Shown here piece by piece: positions 8,575 to 17,846 of a stretch of DNA of 64,000 bases. The stretch lies in the NCBI RefSeq assembly GCF_904846605.1, contig NZ_CAJHBI010000005.1, positions 62,001-126,000 of the forward strand. Direction: 5' to 3'. The notes under the pieces are model-generated. The model saw only the letters and a program-made list of their open reading frames with translations. It was not told the DNA's origin and made no database searches. Both the position numbers and the translations under genes were made by a program. The DNA comes from Psychrobacter sp. 72-O-c. GTDB taxonomy: Bacteria > Pseudomonadota > Gammaproteobacteria > Pseudomonadales > Moraxellaceae. Position 1 is the first letter of the stretch. Each line of letters starts with the position of its first letter.

Positions 8575-9921
8575 TTAATTATCAGTCTGTCTATTTATAT
8601 TATCTAATTGCCATTCTTTACTACTAACCAGCAGGCGTCTAAAAGCAACATATACAATAGAGAGACTAAGGAGTACTCCGACAATCGAAAATAATACAAT
8701 GGCTATAATATCTGACTGAAAAATAGAAAAACCAATGTACAGAACGCCTACCCGTGACCCTACCGCTACGATTTCCCTAATAAGAAGAAACCGTTGTAAA
8801 CGTAGTGCAGGTAAAGCGGCCGTACTGGCTCCAGATACTAAAGTGCCTAAAAACCAAACTGATACCCACTGCGAATAGATACCTGCCAACTCCCACTCTG
8901 CGCCAAAAATTAAAGAGAAAATAAAATCTCCCCAAAAAAATATTATGCCGAATGGAACAACCCCTATTGCCAACAATCCTAAAGTTACTTTAGTTAATAG
9001 ACCAGCAGCATCTGGTGATTGCGCTGTGATTGCACGCGTAATTTTCGGATAAAAAACCTCACCAACTGCTTGCCCTAGCAACATACTTGGTGCTCCCAGT
9101 ACCAGAACAGAAAGTGAGTACTGGCCAGCGAAAGAAGTACCAAACAGTGATGCCAATAAGATGACAGGTAAACCAACCGATGCGGCATTAAGAATACTCT
9201 GTGGCATGCGATATATAGAAAAATCACGCTGCGATACTGCTGCAGCACGTATGCCTTCAAAGCCAAACCAGTTACTTGGTTTGAGTACGCCTGTCCTAGG
9301 AACACGCAGCATTTGCATCATAAAATTGGTTGCCTGCCCTGCTAGCGTAAGAGTAATGAGTAACAATCCACTAGGTGCTAGAACACCACCTACAAGTTTA
9401 CTGATATTTGTTACCGCTGTACTTTCAACATAAGCACGGGCTTTCGCTTTAAAAAGATTCGCCCTGATCGCTGACTCATTAGCTACAGAAAGAAAGGCCG
9501 ATATAAATAGTGATAATGGAATGAGATAAAGCATATAAGAAGCCTTCTCCATACCCGTCCAACTTGCCAGCCAAGGCTTGCCTAAATGTACTGTAATCAA
9601 AGATAGAGGTACCATACATAGCCCGCACAGTATTGATAGTCGTGCAACAGCGACCGCATCATCATCGCTATCGGGCATAACAATCGCATTGGCATAACCC
9701 ATAGTAGACAGGGGTGTAATGATATTAATGATTGCCGCAAATGCTGCCGCAACACCAAAAGCTTCAGGACCATATAAACGAGTCAGAAACGGCATAAAAG
9801 CAATAGCAATAGCTTGGGCTGCAGCAATACCACCACCAACCATAGCTACATTCCGCACGAAATGACTGGTTTTCAGTGTTCCTATGACACTCTCTACAGA
9901 TGAAGCTACTTTAGAAGCCAT
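8575..9921 (-). CDS. wzx: Oligosaccharide flippase, Wzx family
   Basis: A 448-aa, very hydrophobic protein with about 12-14 predicted membrane segments. The FVRNVAMVGGGIAAAQAIAI start, the FMPFLTRLYGPEAFGVAAAF block and the ANAIVMPDSDDDAVAVARLS loop are typical of polysaccharide-exporting MATE-like (PST) flippases. Wzx moves the undecaprenyl-linked repeat unit to the periplasmic face for polymerisation. It follows the dehydratase gene after 74 bp and belongs to locus 2. Locus 1 instead carries an ABC-type flippase, so the two loci use different export routes for their lipid-linked units. Confidence 0.85.
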   Translation of the reverse strand: MASKVASSVESVIGTLKTSHFVRNVAMVGGGIAAAQAIAIAFMPFLTRLYGPEAFGVAAAFAAIINIITPLSTMGYANAIVMPDSDDDAVAVARLSILCGLCMVPLSLITVHLGKPWLASWTGMEKASYMLYLIPLSLFISAFLSVANESAIRANLFKAKARAYVESTAVTNISKLVGGVLAPSGLLLITLTLAGQATNFMMQMLRVPRTGVLKPSNWFGFEGIRAAAVSQRDFSIYRMPQSILNAASVGLPVILLASLFGTSFAGQYSLSVLVLGAPSMLLGQAVGEVFYPKITRAITAQSPDAAGLLTKVTLGLLAIGVVPFGIIFFWGDFIFSLIFGAEWELAGIYSQWVSVWFLGTLVSGASTAALPALRLQRFLLIREIVAVGSRVGVLYIGFSIFQSDIIAIVLFSIVGVLLSLSIVYVAFRRLLVSSKEWQLDNINRQTDN

Positions 9922-9995
9922 TTTTTACTATCCACGTTCGTACTCTACAAAGCCTATAAGGCTTTACTAAAGTCATATCATTGATAAACTTGTTT

Positions 9996-11957
9996 TCATG
10001 AGGGTACCGAGCTTTCGTGGTATCCCTCTACGAAATGTGCAAACTCTTCCTTGAGCCATTCGATATCATTTGGCTGGGCTCTATGGGTAAGCTGAGACAG
10101 CATATTTTCAATATCCATCAATGGGAAGCTATGCTCTATCGCCTGCCGTATCAGAGGATGATGAGTGGTTTCAATATTGTCATCGCCGATTATCAGTTCT
10201 TCATAGAGCTTTTCCCCGGGTCTTAGTCCCGTAATGACGATTTCCATATCACCATCGGGATTGTCTTTATCTTTTAGCTCGCAGCCGGTTAGGTAAATCA
10301 TACGCTTGGCAAGATCCACAATCTTGACAGGCTCTCCCATATCCAGAACAAAGACTTCTCCACCCTTTGCCATTGCACCTGCTTGAATGACTAAGCTTGC
10401 GGCTTCTGGAATAGTCATAAAATAGCGTGTCACCTCTGGATGAGTCACCGTAATGGGGCCGCCTTTCTCAATTTGCTTAGTAAATAAGGGGATAACAGAG
10501 CCAGATGAGCCCAGGACATTGCCAAAGCGCACCATACTAAAACAGGTTTTGCTATTTACTTGGGTGAGCCCTTGACAGACCAGTTCAGCTAAGCGCTTGG
10601 AGGCGCCCATGATATTAGTGGGCCTTACTGCTTTGTCGGTAGAGATGAGCACAAAGGTCTCAACTTTGGCCTGCATGGCCGCATAAGCACAGTGATAAGT
10701 GCCTTTAGCGTTATTAATGACCCCCTCAAAAGGATTGTACTCGACGATGGGCACGTGCTTATAAGCTGCAGCATGATATACGGTCTGTATCCGATGGCTT
10801 TTGAACACTCTAAGCAGCTTATCTTCGTTGGTCACATTGCCAATCATAGCAATGATCTCAATGTCTGCATAAACAGGACTAGTTGCTTGTAGATTTTTTA
10901 GCTCTTGGTGGATACCATATAAAGCGTATTCGGACAGCTCATAAAGCACCAAACATTTAGGTTGGTTGTTCATAATTTGCCGACACAGCTCACTACCGAT
11001 AGAGCCACCAGCGCCAGTGACAAGCACATTTTTACCTGCAATATTTTTACTTATTAGCAGGATATCAGGCTCTACAGTCTGCCGATCTAATACATCTAAT
11101 ATGTCAACTGGGCGCATATCACTGACAGTAACTTCACCATCAGCAATCTCGTGCAGACTAGGCAGCTGCTTAATCTTGACAGAAAATTCTGAGATCTCAT
11201 CAATAATTTGTCTGCAGCGAACTCGACTGATAGAGGGTAGCGCTAAAAATACCTGTGCTACGTTTAGCTTATCCACGAGACCAACCAAATCCCTAGCAGC
11301 ATGGATTTTTTTCCGCATTAAGTAAGCACCTACCAGTTGCGGATTGTCATCAACAAAGGCGACCACATGATATCTATTAGAGCGTTGTAGCGCATCATGA
11401 AGCTCTTTTCCTGCTGAGCCGGCGCCATAAATAATGACATTGTCATGATCGATAGCGCTTTTATCCCGCTTTTTATGTTTGCCCTGCCAGCGCTCTAATA
11501 TCTCTCGAATGATTAACCGGCTACTCCATAACCAGATAAAAAACAAAAATAAATATATAGTAGGAACTGAACGCGGAATAATAGACAGCCATTCAATAGG
11601 GTTAATGACTTGATAAAAAACAATGAGCACTATAAATAGCTGTAATACATTACGCATCACTGCGTCACAAAATATTCTAGCCACACAGTTATAGAAACCT
11701 ATAACATATAGACCGATTACAGGAACAGCGGCATAAAAACCTAACACCAAAGGGCTTATGTGAGTAGCAACATAGCCATATCGCAATGACACTGCAAAGA
11801 ATAAACAGAGTACTGACATCACGAAATCACTGCCAAGAAAAACGGTTCGCTTTACACTGCGCGGCAAAGACAATAACTGCTCGGCACTGTAGTAGAACCC
11901 ATTGCTTGGGCTACTGCGTTTTTGGTAAGCACCGTTAATTTCTGGTTTCGTAGACAT
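9996..11957 (-). CDS. UDP-sugar 4,6-dehydratase, WbpM/PglF/CapD family
   Basis: A 653-aa protein with the three-part build of the membrane-bound 4,6-dehydratases. Four membrane segments lie at about residues 40-150. A first Rossmann domain starts VIIYGAGSAGKEL (174-186). A catalytic SDR domain carries VTGAGGSIGSEL (313-324), the STDK block (439-442) and Met450/Lys454 (MGASK) in place of the usual YxxxK, the hallmark of this group. It converts UDP-GlcNAc to UDP-4-keto-6-deoxy-GlcNAc, the entry to QuiNAc, FucNAc or bacillosamine-type sugars. It follows wzc by 24 bp, so it is the first sugar-supply gene of locus 2. Confidence 0.9.
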   Translation of the reverse strand: MSTKPEINGAYQKRSSPSNGFYYSAEQLLSLPRSVKRTVFLGSDFVMSVLCLFFAVSLRYGYVATHISPLVLGFYAAVPVIGLYVIGFYNCVARIFCDAVMRNVLQLFIVLIVFYQVINPIEWLSIIPRSVPTIYLFLFFIWLWSSRLIIREILERWQGKHKKRDKSAIDHDNVIIYGAGSAGKELHDALQRSNRYHVVAFVDDNPQLVGAYLMRKKIHAARDLVGLVDKLNVAQVFLALPSISRVRCRQIIDEISEFSVKIKQLPSLHEIADGEVTVSDMRPVDILDVLDRQTVEPDILLISKNIAGKNVLVTGAGGSIGSELCRQIMNNQPKCLVLYELSEYALYGIHQELKNLQATSPVYADIEIIAMIGNVTNEDKLLRVFKSHRIQTVYHAAAYKHVPIVEYNPFEGVINNAKGTYHCAYAAMQAKVETFVLISTDKAVRPTNIMGASKRLAELVCQGLTQVNSKTCFSMVRFGNVLGSSGSVIPLFTKQIEKGGPITVTHPEVTRYFMTIPEAASLVIQAGAMAKGGEVFVLDMGEPVKIVDLAKRMIYLTGCELKDKDNPDGDMEIVITGLRPGEKLYEELIIGDDNIETTHHPLIRQAIEHSFPLMDIENMLSQLTHRAQPNDIEWLKEEFAHFVEGYHESSVPS

Positions 11958-11981
11958 AAGATTTACCTGCCTGTGTGAATG

Positions 11982-14207
11982 CTATTGGTTTTTGCCATAA
12001 GCATAGCTGTAGTAATAGCTGTGCTTGTTCTTCTTGCTTTGCTGCATATCGTTAATCACAATGCCATCAACGTTTATATTTGCTTTATTCATCTGTTTGA
12101 TGGCATAAGCCAGCTGTCCTTCTAATGGATCGTCGTATTTGGTCACCATCAGTACGGTATCTGCATAATTCGATAGTATTACGGCGTCTGATGCGGCCAG
12201 TACCGGTGGCGAGTCGATGAAAATATAATCATAATGGCCCTTCAGATCCGCCATCAATTCACTAAACCTATCACTAGCAAGCAGCGCTGACGGATTGTGG
12301 GCATTATGGCCTCGAGGGATGAAATCGATATTATCTATAGGGGTGGTATGAGTGATACTAGATACTGAATCGGCTTCTTGAGTGAAATATTCTGCTAGAC
12401 CTATATTCTGCTCTACAGCAAAAGTACTGTGTAAATTGCCCATCCGCATGTCTGCGTCTATAATGAGAATTTTTTTGTCCAGATGAGCAAACACTTCTGC
12501 TAAATTGGCACAAATAAACGACTTACCAACATTAGGGCTTTCACCAGTGATGAGGATCACACTGCCACGGGTATGGTCCGCGCCAACGGCACGAGCCTTG
12601 CCTTGCGCAGGTAGACCGAATAGTAGATACGTTCTTAGGCTTTTGATCGCCTCATAGCTCAAGCTGTTGTGATCTATATAAGTCAGTAGCCGATCAGTCG
12701 ATTTTTTGCCTTTAGCGAGTCGCTTTAACGACTTTGAACGAGGAATGATGGCAAGCACTGGTACACCCATTCTAGCTTCCAGACCATTAGGGTCTTTAAC
12801 AGCACTGCCAAATAGAGTTCCAAACAATACTGATATAGCGCCTAGCAGTACTCCTAATAGCAGTCCAATTGCTATTATTAACGGCTTATTAGGGGCAACA
12901 AGCGCATAGGTATTAACGGGCAAGTCAACAATACGGGTATAACCAATCTGGCCTGCTTTGACGATTTTTAATTGCTCATAGTTTTTGAGCATAGTGAGAT
13001 AAATTTCTCTATTGATAGCCACATCTTCTGATAACTGTAAAAACTCTCTCTGTATTTCAGGTAAGCCTGTAACTGTGTTATCTATCACTCGCTTTCTATT
13101 ATTTAATACTTTGAGCTGATCATTGATCTGAATAACCAGCGGATGCTCTTCCGTATAATAAGTGGTCAAATCTGCTTTTTTGAGCTTAAGCTCATTAAGC
13201 TGAGTGTTGATCTGAGCGTTCTCCGTTAATAGCAGCTCAGCTTCTCGGCCCACATCAATAGTGCCGTACTTTTCACGAAAATTATTAAAAACGGCTTCTG
13301 AGGTTTCAAGCTTTTTCTTTAAGGCAGGAATTTGAGTTTCCATGAAGGCAATGGTCTTAGTGGTCTCCTCAGAGCCTCGAGATTCACTTTGGTCCACATA
13401 CGATATAACGATTTCTTTTAAGATTGAGCTTACTTGTTGCTGGTTGGAACCGGTTAAAGACAGCTGAATAATACCGGACAAATCCCCTTTTTCTATCACC
13501 GTTAACCGACTGTTTATCTCATTGGTCGTGAACTGTATTGACTGCTTAGTGATAGCAATAGGCTGTTGACTATTAGGTAGATCTGCCACTGTGATTTCAA
13601 TACTGCCGGCGGCACCTATAAATTTTTGCGGCTGGTTAAACTGACCTTTGAATTCATCCAAGTTATTACTTAATATAAAGCCGGTAGCCGATCTTACTAA
13701 CGTAAAAGACTGATCGAGATAATCTGGCGCCACATCAAACTGAGTGACTTGTGCGCGTCCATTTTCAGTCTCTAACGCGGCCCCTGCAGTAGTATTCACT
13801 TGGGTATCGATTCGATCTTTTGTTATGCGATCTACAGAGCTGATGGTAGGATCACTCAACCGAATTTGTAAGTGTAGTAAATTCACAACGGGGTCTAATA
13901 CCATGCGTGACTTTATAAGCTCGGTTTCTGCTTGAGACTTACTGTCCTCTTCTTCGATCAGTTTAGAGATATTTTCACCAAGACCTGAAATCCCTTGTGA
14001 TTTCTCATTCACTTGTATCAGTGCCTCGGACTCAAAAATAGGCGTCACATAGCGGCTATATAAGATCGCTACTGCCAATCCCAATACAACAAAGAACAGC
14101 ATAACTTTCCAGCCACGCTGCAATAATTTAAGCAAGCCGACTAAATCGAGCTGATCACTGCCTTGCTCACTGGTAGATTCTGGTAGCTTTTTTGAGTCTG
14201 TGTTCAT
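11982..14207 (-). CDS. wzc: Wzc-type polysaccharide co-polymerase and tyrosine autokinase (locus 2)
   Basis: A 741-aa protein. The N-terminal Wzz domain has TM1 at about 35-51, a long periplasmic coiled part (about 285-400) and TM2 at about 442-465. The cytoplasmic BY-kinase domain has Walker A GESPNVGKS (555-563), Walker A' LIIDADMR (581-588) and Walker B FIDSPP (663-668). The C-terminal Tyr cluster YYYSYAY (731-737) is the autophosphorylation tail. It controls chain length and, by cycling phosphorylation, the Wza/Wzy machine. It is a diverged paralogue of the locus 1 kinase at 38753-40984. The adjacent phosphatase gene is decayed, so dephosphorylation presumably depends on the Wzb of locus 1. 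Confidence 0.93.
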   Translation of the reverse strand: MNTDSKKLPESTSEQGSDQLDLVGLLKLLQRGWKVMLFFVVLGLAVAILYSRYVTPIFESEALIQVNEKSQGISGLGENISKLIEEEDSKSQAETELIKSRMVLDPVVNLLHLQIRLSDPTISSVDRITKDRIDTQVNTTAGAALETENGRAQVTQFDVAPDYLDQSFTLVRSATGFILSNNLDEFKGQFNQPQKFIGAAGSIEITVADLPNSQQPIAITKQSIQFTTNEINSRLTVIEKGDLSGIIQLSLTGSNQQQVSSILKEIVISYVDQSESRGSEETTKTIAFMETQIPALKKKLETSEAVFNNFREKYGTIDVGREAELLLTENAQINTQLNELKLKKADLTTYYTEEHPLVIQINDQLKVLNNRKRVIDNTVTGLPEIQREFLQLSEDVAINREIYLTMLKNYEQLKIVKAGQIGYTRIVDLPVNTYALVAPNKPLIIAIGLLLGVLLGAISVLFGTLFGSAVKDPNGLEARMGVPVLAIIPRSKSLKRLAKGKKSTDRLLTYIDHNSLSYEAIKSLRTYLLFGLPAQGKARAVGADHTRGSVILITGESPNVGKSFICANLAEVFAHLDKKILIIDADMRMGNLHSTFAVEQNIGLAEYFTQEADSVSSITHTTPIDNIDFIPRGHNAHNPSALLASDRFSELMADLKGHYDYIFIDSPPVLAASDAVILSNYADTVLMVTKYDDPLEGQLAYAIKQMNKANINVDGIVINDMQQSKKNKHSYYYSYAYGKNQ

Positions 14208-14217
14208 AGGTATACTC

Positions 14218-14432
14218 GCCGCTTAGCTGATTTTTTCTGCCCACTGCTCAAGATCATTAATAATGCCTTGTTTGGCAGTCTCAAATACTGACTTGTCCTG
14301 CAGATAGGGATCTGCACTGTCTTTCTTAATTCAATGATTGGCTCTGAAAATCTTACTGCGGTGATAGTGATACTAACTTTCAAGCCATTTGCTTTGATCG
14401 ACTGACCCAGTCAGTATTAAATATCATGACAA
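14218..14432 (-). pseudogene. wzb: Remnant of wzb (low-molecular-weight tyrosine phosphatase)
   Basis: Between wza and wzc of locus 2, the minus strand still encodes a recognisable C-terminal half of Wzb. Blocks such as QSKWLES, SKIFRANH and SADPYLQDKSVFETAK align in order with QTKWIED, GKTFRIGHW and IADPYQHDKSAFETAE of the intact Wzb at 41016-41447. The frame is interrupted by several stops, one of them at the Trp of the GHWI motif (TGG changed to TGA). It ends with an intact LEQWAEKIS and stop near 14224. The N-terminal half with the CX5R catalytic loop is missing. Position and order match wza-wzb-wzc of locus 1. Confidence 0.85.
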
Positions 14433-14440
14433 CAACCTCT

Positions 14441-15532
14441 TTAGAGACCAAAACTTCTAATTGCCGACGAAGAGGGTAATAACGAATTGATAATACGATT
14501 CCAACGGGTCAAGCCAGTCGGATCAACATACACTATGTCATTGGGTCGCATCTCAAAACGATTGGCTAATGGAAAGCTGGTAATCGTTTGCATGTCCACA
14601 TAATAGATGCTGGTACGCGGGTAATTAGGGTGGTCGCGAACGATGTATACTTTGGCAGCGTTGGCGGTATTGGCGTTAAGACCGGCAGATTCCCCTAATA
14701 CTTGAGCCAAATTCAGTCCTTGCTCAAGAATAGGCACAGGCGCGACTTGTCCAAACTCACCTAAGACATATACTTTATTGATGTCTAGGGTATTGACATG
14801 GATTGAGTCGCCATCTTGTACATAAATTTGATTGGCCGATGAGCCTATCTGCCGAAGTGAGGATAGGTTTATGTTGTAACTGGTCCCTCTGCGGTTCAAT
14901 ACGATATTGTCTGAATCTCCGGTAGCGGTTACGCCACCTGCCATAGAAATGGCGCTATAAAGAGAAACTGGGGCGTCGGTGATATTAAATTCGCCCATTT
15001 TACTGACTTCACCATCAACAATAAATTTATTGCCGCGATAGTCGATAACTTTTACTTGGGGATCTGAATATTTAAGATAGCGTTGCAACTGCCCGCGTAG
15101 ATTTGCGGTAAATTGCGGGACGCTCATACCACTGGCTTTAATACGACCTATTAGAGGAATTTGAACAAAGCCTTGCTGATCGACTGTTAAACTGGAAGTG
15201 GAGGCATTGATGTTTGGATACTCGACAAGGACAACATTGAGAACATCCCCTTGAGCAATGCGGTAATCCACTCGGGTAGAGGTTCTTACTAGGCGTGCTA
15301 AGTCACTACTCGGTTGAACCACTTGCTTAGGCGGTAGCGTTGCCAAACTTAATGGCTGTACGTCAAACTGTATGCCATTCTCTGCAACAAACGAGCCACT
15401 GGGAGGCAAGTCGCCAGATTGTATGCCTGAACTAATACTGGCACAGCCACTAACTGAGACCATAAAAAAGAAGCATACTGTACTCAGTAGTCTTGGGGAC
15501 TTATGCATAAGAGTAAGACGCTTATTATCCAT
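14441..15532 (-). CDS. wza: Wza outer-membrane polysaccharide export lipoprotein (locus 2)
   Basis: A 363-aa lipoprotein with a signal peptide ending in lipobox VSGC (Cys30), then a Poly_export domain (VDYRIAQGDVLNVVLVEYP) and SLBB-type repeats (KFIVDGEVSKMGEFNITDAP; KVYVLGEFGQVAPVP). Wza forms the octameric outer-membrane channel for capsule or EPS. A GGAG eight bases upstream supports the start at 15532. From about 14506 to 15417 the DNA is nearly identical, without indels, to the locus 1 wza, whereas the signal peptides differ. This gene heads locus 2 after a 784-bp gap. Confidence 0.95.
   Translation of the reverse strand: MDNKRLTLMHKSPRLLSTVCFFFMVSVSGCASISSGIQSGDLPPSGSFVAENGIQFDVQPLSLATLPPKQVVQPSSDLARLVRTSTRVDYRIAQGDVLNVVLVEYPNINASTSSLTVDQQGFVQIPLIGRIKASGMSVPQFTANLRGQLQRYLKYSDPQVKVIDYRGNKFIVDGEVSKMGEFNITDAPVSLYSAISMAGGVTATGDSDNIVLNRRGTSYNINLSSLRQIGSSANQIYVQDGDSIHVNTLDINKVYVLGEFGQVAPVPILEQGLNLAQVLGESAGLNANTANAAKVYIVRDHPNYPRTSIYYVDMQTITSFPLANRFEMRPNDIVYVDPTGLTRWNRIINSLLPSSSAIRSFGL
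14506..15417 (-). repeat. Long direct repeat, copy 2 (inside wza of locus 2)
   Basis: This 912-bp stretch aligns base for base, with few substitutions and a constant 27,035-bp offset, to 41541-42452 in the other wza. Similarity falls off sharply towards both gene ends (signal peptide and last 30 codons). The neighbouring wzc genes are far less alike. The pattern fits gene conversion or recent recombination within wza. Confidence 0.85.
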
Positions 15533-15639
15533 AGTATTGACTCCACATTAGATTCGTTTATAAGGATGCTTTGGTTGTATATATCTGTTAAAACGAATTA
15601 ATTAAAAATATATATTACAAAAACAAATCAACTAGAAAC

Positions 15640-15663
15640 ATATATTCATAAAAATGAATATAT
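15640..15663. promoter_or_regulatory. AT-rich perfect palindrome upstream of wza (locus 2)
   Basis: Arms ATATATTCAT and ATGAATATAT are separated by AAAA, perfect over 10 bp, and lie about 110 bp upstream of the wza start in a very AT-rich stretch. It could be an operator or simply a structure of AT-rich DNA; no regulator can be named. Confidence 0.35.
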
Positions 15664-15990
15664 AGTTACTGAATATACACATGTCTTAGATACAATACAA
15701 TACTGATGAACTTTTATTTTTAACAAACGGTAGATTACTTTAGTTGACTTGCTTTAAAAACCTTACCTTCATTCATGTTTTATCTATATGCACTAAGGCT
15801 TGACGGTTCAAAACCTAAGCACCCTATTAATAAAAAATAAATCACAAATAAGTTTCGTTAATTCACGAATAGAGAGAAAGTAGCCGTGTTATGAGCTTGA
15901 TGACATAGGGAAATAGTGTTTATGGTTTTATTTTCGGCTGTCATACCCAGCTGTTTAAATCAGTTGAAGAAGTAGGTTTTAATATCTTTT

Positions 15991-16136
15991 ATAGTCAAAA
16001 CTAAATAAAACGGATACACACATGGATTTGGATAACTGGAAAAAATTTTTCTAGCTTGCTGTGTGACTTCGTCACTCCAGAGGCTTCGAAAATTTCTCCC
16101 AGCCATACTGTATTCGTCTTAAAGTGGCTCATATAT
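15991..16136. repeat. MITE-like repeat, copy B
   Basis: A full-length copy of the family. It begins ATAGTCAAAACTAAATAAAA, contains TTTTTCTAGCTTGCTGTGTG and CCAGAGGCTTCGAAAATTTC, and ends near ATATATA. It lies between the wzi terminator and the locus 2 promoter region. A spurious 83-codon frame across it (16252-16001) is a by-product. Confidence 0.8.
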
Positions 16137-16257
16137 ACCTTAAGTCGTCCAGCCCTACTACATACCACATCGTAGTTTTTGGACGCTTTTAGGTTTAGCA
16201 CATTTAGAATAAGTCGCCGTCGATGGAAAATATGACGGTATGAAAATATCAAGCCAC

Positions 16258-16294
16258 AAAAAAAAGGCCTATTGAGTGTTCAATAGACCTTTTT
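16258..16294 (-). terminator. Rho-independent terminator after wzi
   Basis: The stem AAAGGCCTATTGA / TCAATAGACCTTT (one mismatch) has a four-base GTGT loop. The minus-strand transcript runs into a long U tract. It starts 22 bp past the wzi stop and closes locus 1. The flanking A and T runs make it potentially bidirectional. Confidence 0.85.
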
Positions 16295-16316
16295 CGTGCA
16301 TTTGAGAGATATGAAT

Positions 16317-17792
16317 CTAATAAGATTTTAGCTCTATTCCCACTGCTGCCCCGATATCACTTGACTGGGTATCAGAATCTACGGCCCAAAATCTAGTAGT
16401 TACTAGCGCTTGTGGTCGTAACTGATGTTCCCAAGCCACATCAATAGCCGTTAGCGTATCGGAATCTGGAAAGGCCTGATTGATGGGTTCATCCGCTTGA
16501 TTTACCTTAGCGTATTGCAGCTTAGTATTAATAAAATTACGATTATCAAGCCACAGTCTACCACCAACCGATACACTCTCAGCATCACCGCCTAACGCAT
16601 GACCTAGAGGATAGCCTTGCTGATAGTAGCCATCGGTATATAGGAAATGGTCATAAGATATCCCACGCGATTCACCACTACTACGAGTATCCGCATATTC
16701 GGCATAAAGCTGATAGGGCTTACCGTAAATATCAGCCGCATAATCTGCACCCAGCAGGTACATATTCTTAGCCGGTAGTCCTCCTGCTTCATCCTCACCC
16801 ACATACTGAGCATAGACACCTGCCGGCACGTTGATTAACGGCGCTAGACTCAGACGCGCATCAAAGCCAGCAAGTTGATTGGCAGGATCATCGTCAGTAT
16901 TACCAGCAGTAGCCTCGTTATCTCTGGTTCCTAGAACAGCGTCACCAAAGGAGCTAAAACTCTCCGGTCTACCCTCTCCGCCCCACATAAAGGTACGAGA
17001 AGCACCAACTTCTAACCAAGGCCATGGACTAGCAGTAAGACGCGCACCAAAAAGCTTGGCATCTGGTATGGCCTCATAGTCATCTAGCTGACCCGCAAAC
17101 AGCTGATACTGCCAAGGGCCTACCCAAGATAGATATTGAGAAGTTGGCGCACTTTGCTGATCACGCTGCATAGTGATGCCGGTGACTGGAATGCTGGCAT
17201 CGCCTCGAATGAGGCTACCGTCGTTTCCAGGACCCCACCATGCTGGAATCTTACCCGCTATCAGCCATTGATTGGCAGCCGTCCCAGCAATGTAAGATCC
17301 TTCGAAACTAACATCACTGTTGTCATCAATCAGCTCATCATTCTTTAGGTTGGCTTGTAAGTTAAACTCCCAATCCCTTTCGCTAAGTCCTAACTGTACG
17401 CTAGCCTGCTGTCCTGCCAGTTGATCATCTGCAAAGGTTTGTGGCAGCTGCTGGCGGTCTGTCTGAGCGTATAAGCCTACAGAAGCGCTAACCAGAGACT
17501 CACGATTTTTAGCCAGCTTAGTCTGTACAGACTGTAATACTTGCTGTTGCGCAGGCGTTGCAGCATCAGCAGAAGCCAAAGCACGCTTAATCTCATTGGC
17601 AGTCAAGGGCCAAGTGCTGGTACTAATCTGGGTCACACCTTGAGTATTGAGCCAGTCAAGGTCTGCTTTGAGTTTAAGATCATTCATATACAGGTTCTGT
17701 GCGCTGGCAAGTGTACTCACCATACCAAAGCTCAATAAAATACTGATTAGACTTAAAGGGGCTAAACGGCGGTGGGACAGTTGCTTGCTCAT
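16317..17792 (-). CDS. wzi: Capsule assembly Wzi family outer-membrane protein
   Basis: A 491-aa protein with a Sec signal peptide ending ASA near residue 32, then a Wzi-type beta-barrel. Family blocks seen are NDLKLKADLDWLNTQGV, IAGKIPAWWGPGNDGSLIRG, an aromatic-rich middle and the C-terminal VTTRFWAVDSDTQ strand. In E. coli K30, Wzi is a lectin-like barrel that anchors capsule to the cell surface. Its place as last gene before a strong terminator is common in capsule loci. The presence of Wzi favours a surface-attached capsule rather than only released EPS. Confidence 0.9.
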   Translation of the reverse strand: MSKQLSHRRLAPLSLISILLSFGMVSTLASAQNLYMNDLKLKADLDWLNTQGVTQISTSTWPLTANEIKRALASADAATPAQQQVLQSVQTKLAKNRESLVSASVGLYAQTDRQQLPQTFADDQLAGQQASVQLGLSERDWEFNLQANLKNDELIDDNSDVSFEGSYIAGTAANQWLIAGKIPAWWGPGNDGSLIRGDASIPVTGITMQRDQQSAPTSQYLSWVGPWQYQLFAGQLDDYEAIPDAKLFGARLTASPWPWLEVGASRTFMWGGEGRPESFSSFGDAVLGTRDNEATAGNTDDDPANQLAGFDARLSLAPLINVPAGVYAQYVGEDEAGGLPAKNMYLLGADYAADIYGKPYQLYAEYADTRSSGESRGISYDHFLYTDGYYQQGYPLGHALGGDAESVSVGGRLWLDNRNFINTKLQYAKVNQADEPINQAFPDSDTLTAIDVAWEHQLRPQALVTTRFWAVDSDTQSSDIGAAVGIELKSY

Positions 17793-17846
17793 AGTGGTTT
17801 ACTCATAATCTAGGGTATGAAACAGATAGGTTATTAATTCGATAGT

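Larger units (their letters stand above)
15533..16316. other. 784-bp non-coding region between the two polysaccharide loci
   Basis: It separates wzi (end of locus 1) from wza (start of locus 2) and must hold the promoter of locus 2. It contains an AT-rich perfect palindrome (15640-15663), a MITE-like repeat (15991-16136) and the wzi terminator (16258-16294). The part at 15540-15720 is extremely AT-rich, as expected for a promoter region, but I see no convincing -35/-10 pair. Confidence 0.6.

Noticed and set aside
10966-11325. 119-codon plus-strand frame opposite the WbpM-type dehydratase gene
   Set aside because: Antisense to the conserved catalytic domain, Ser/Thr-rich and without motif.
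16001-16252. 83-codon minus-strand frame next to the wzi terminator
   Set aside because: Made largely of the MITE-like repeat; the frame is not shared by other copies.
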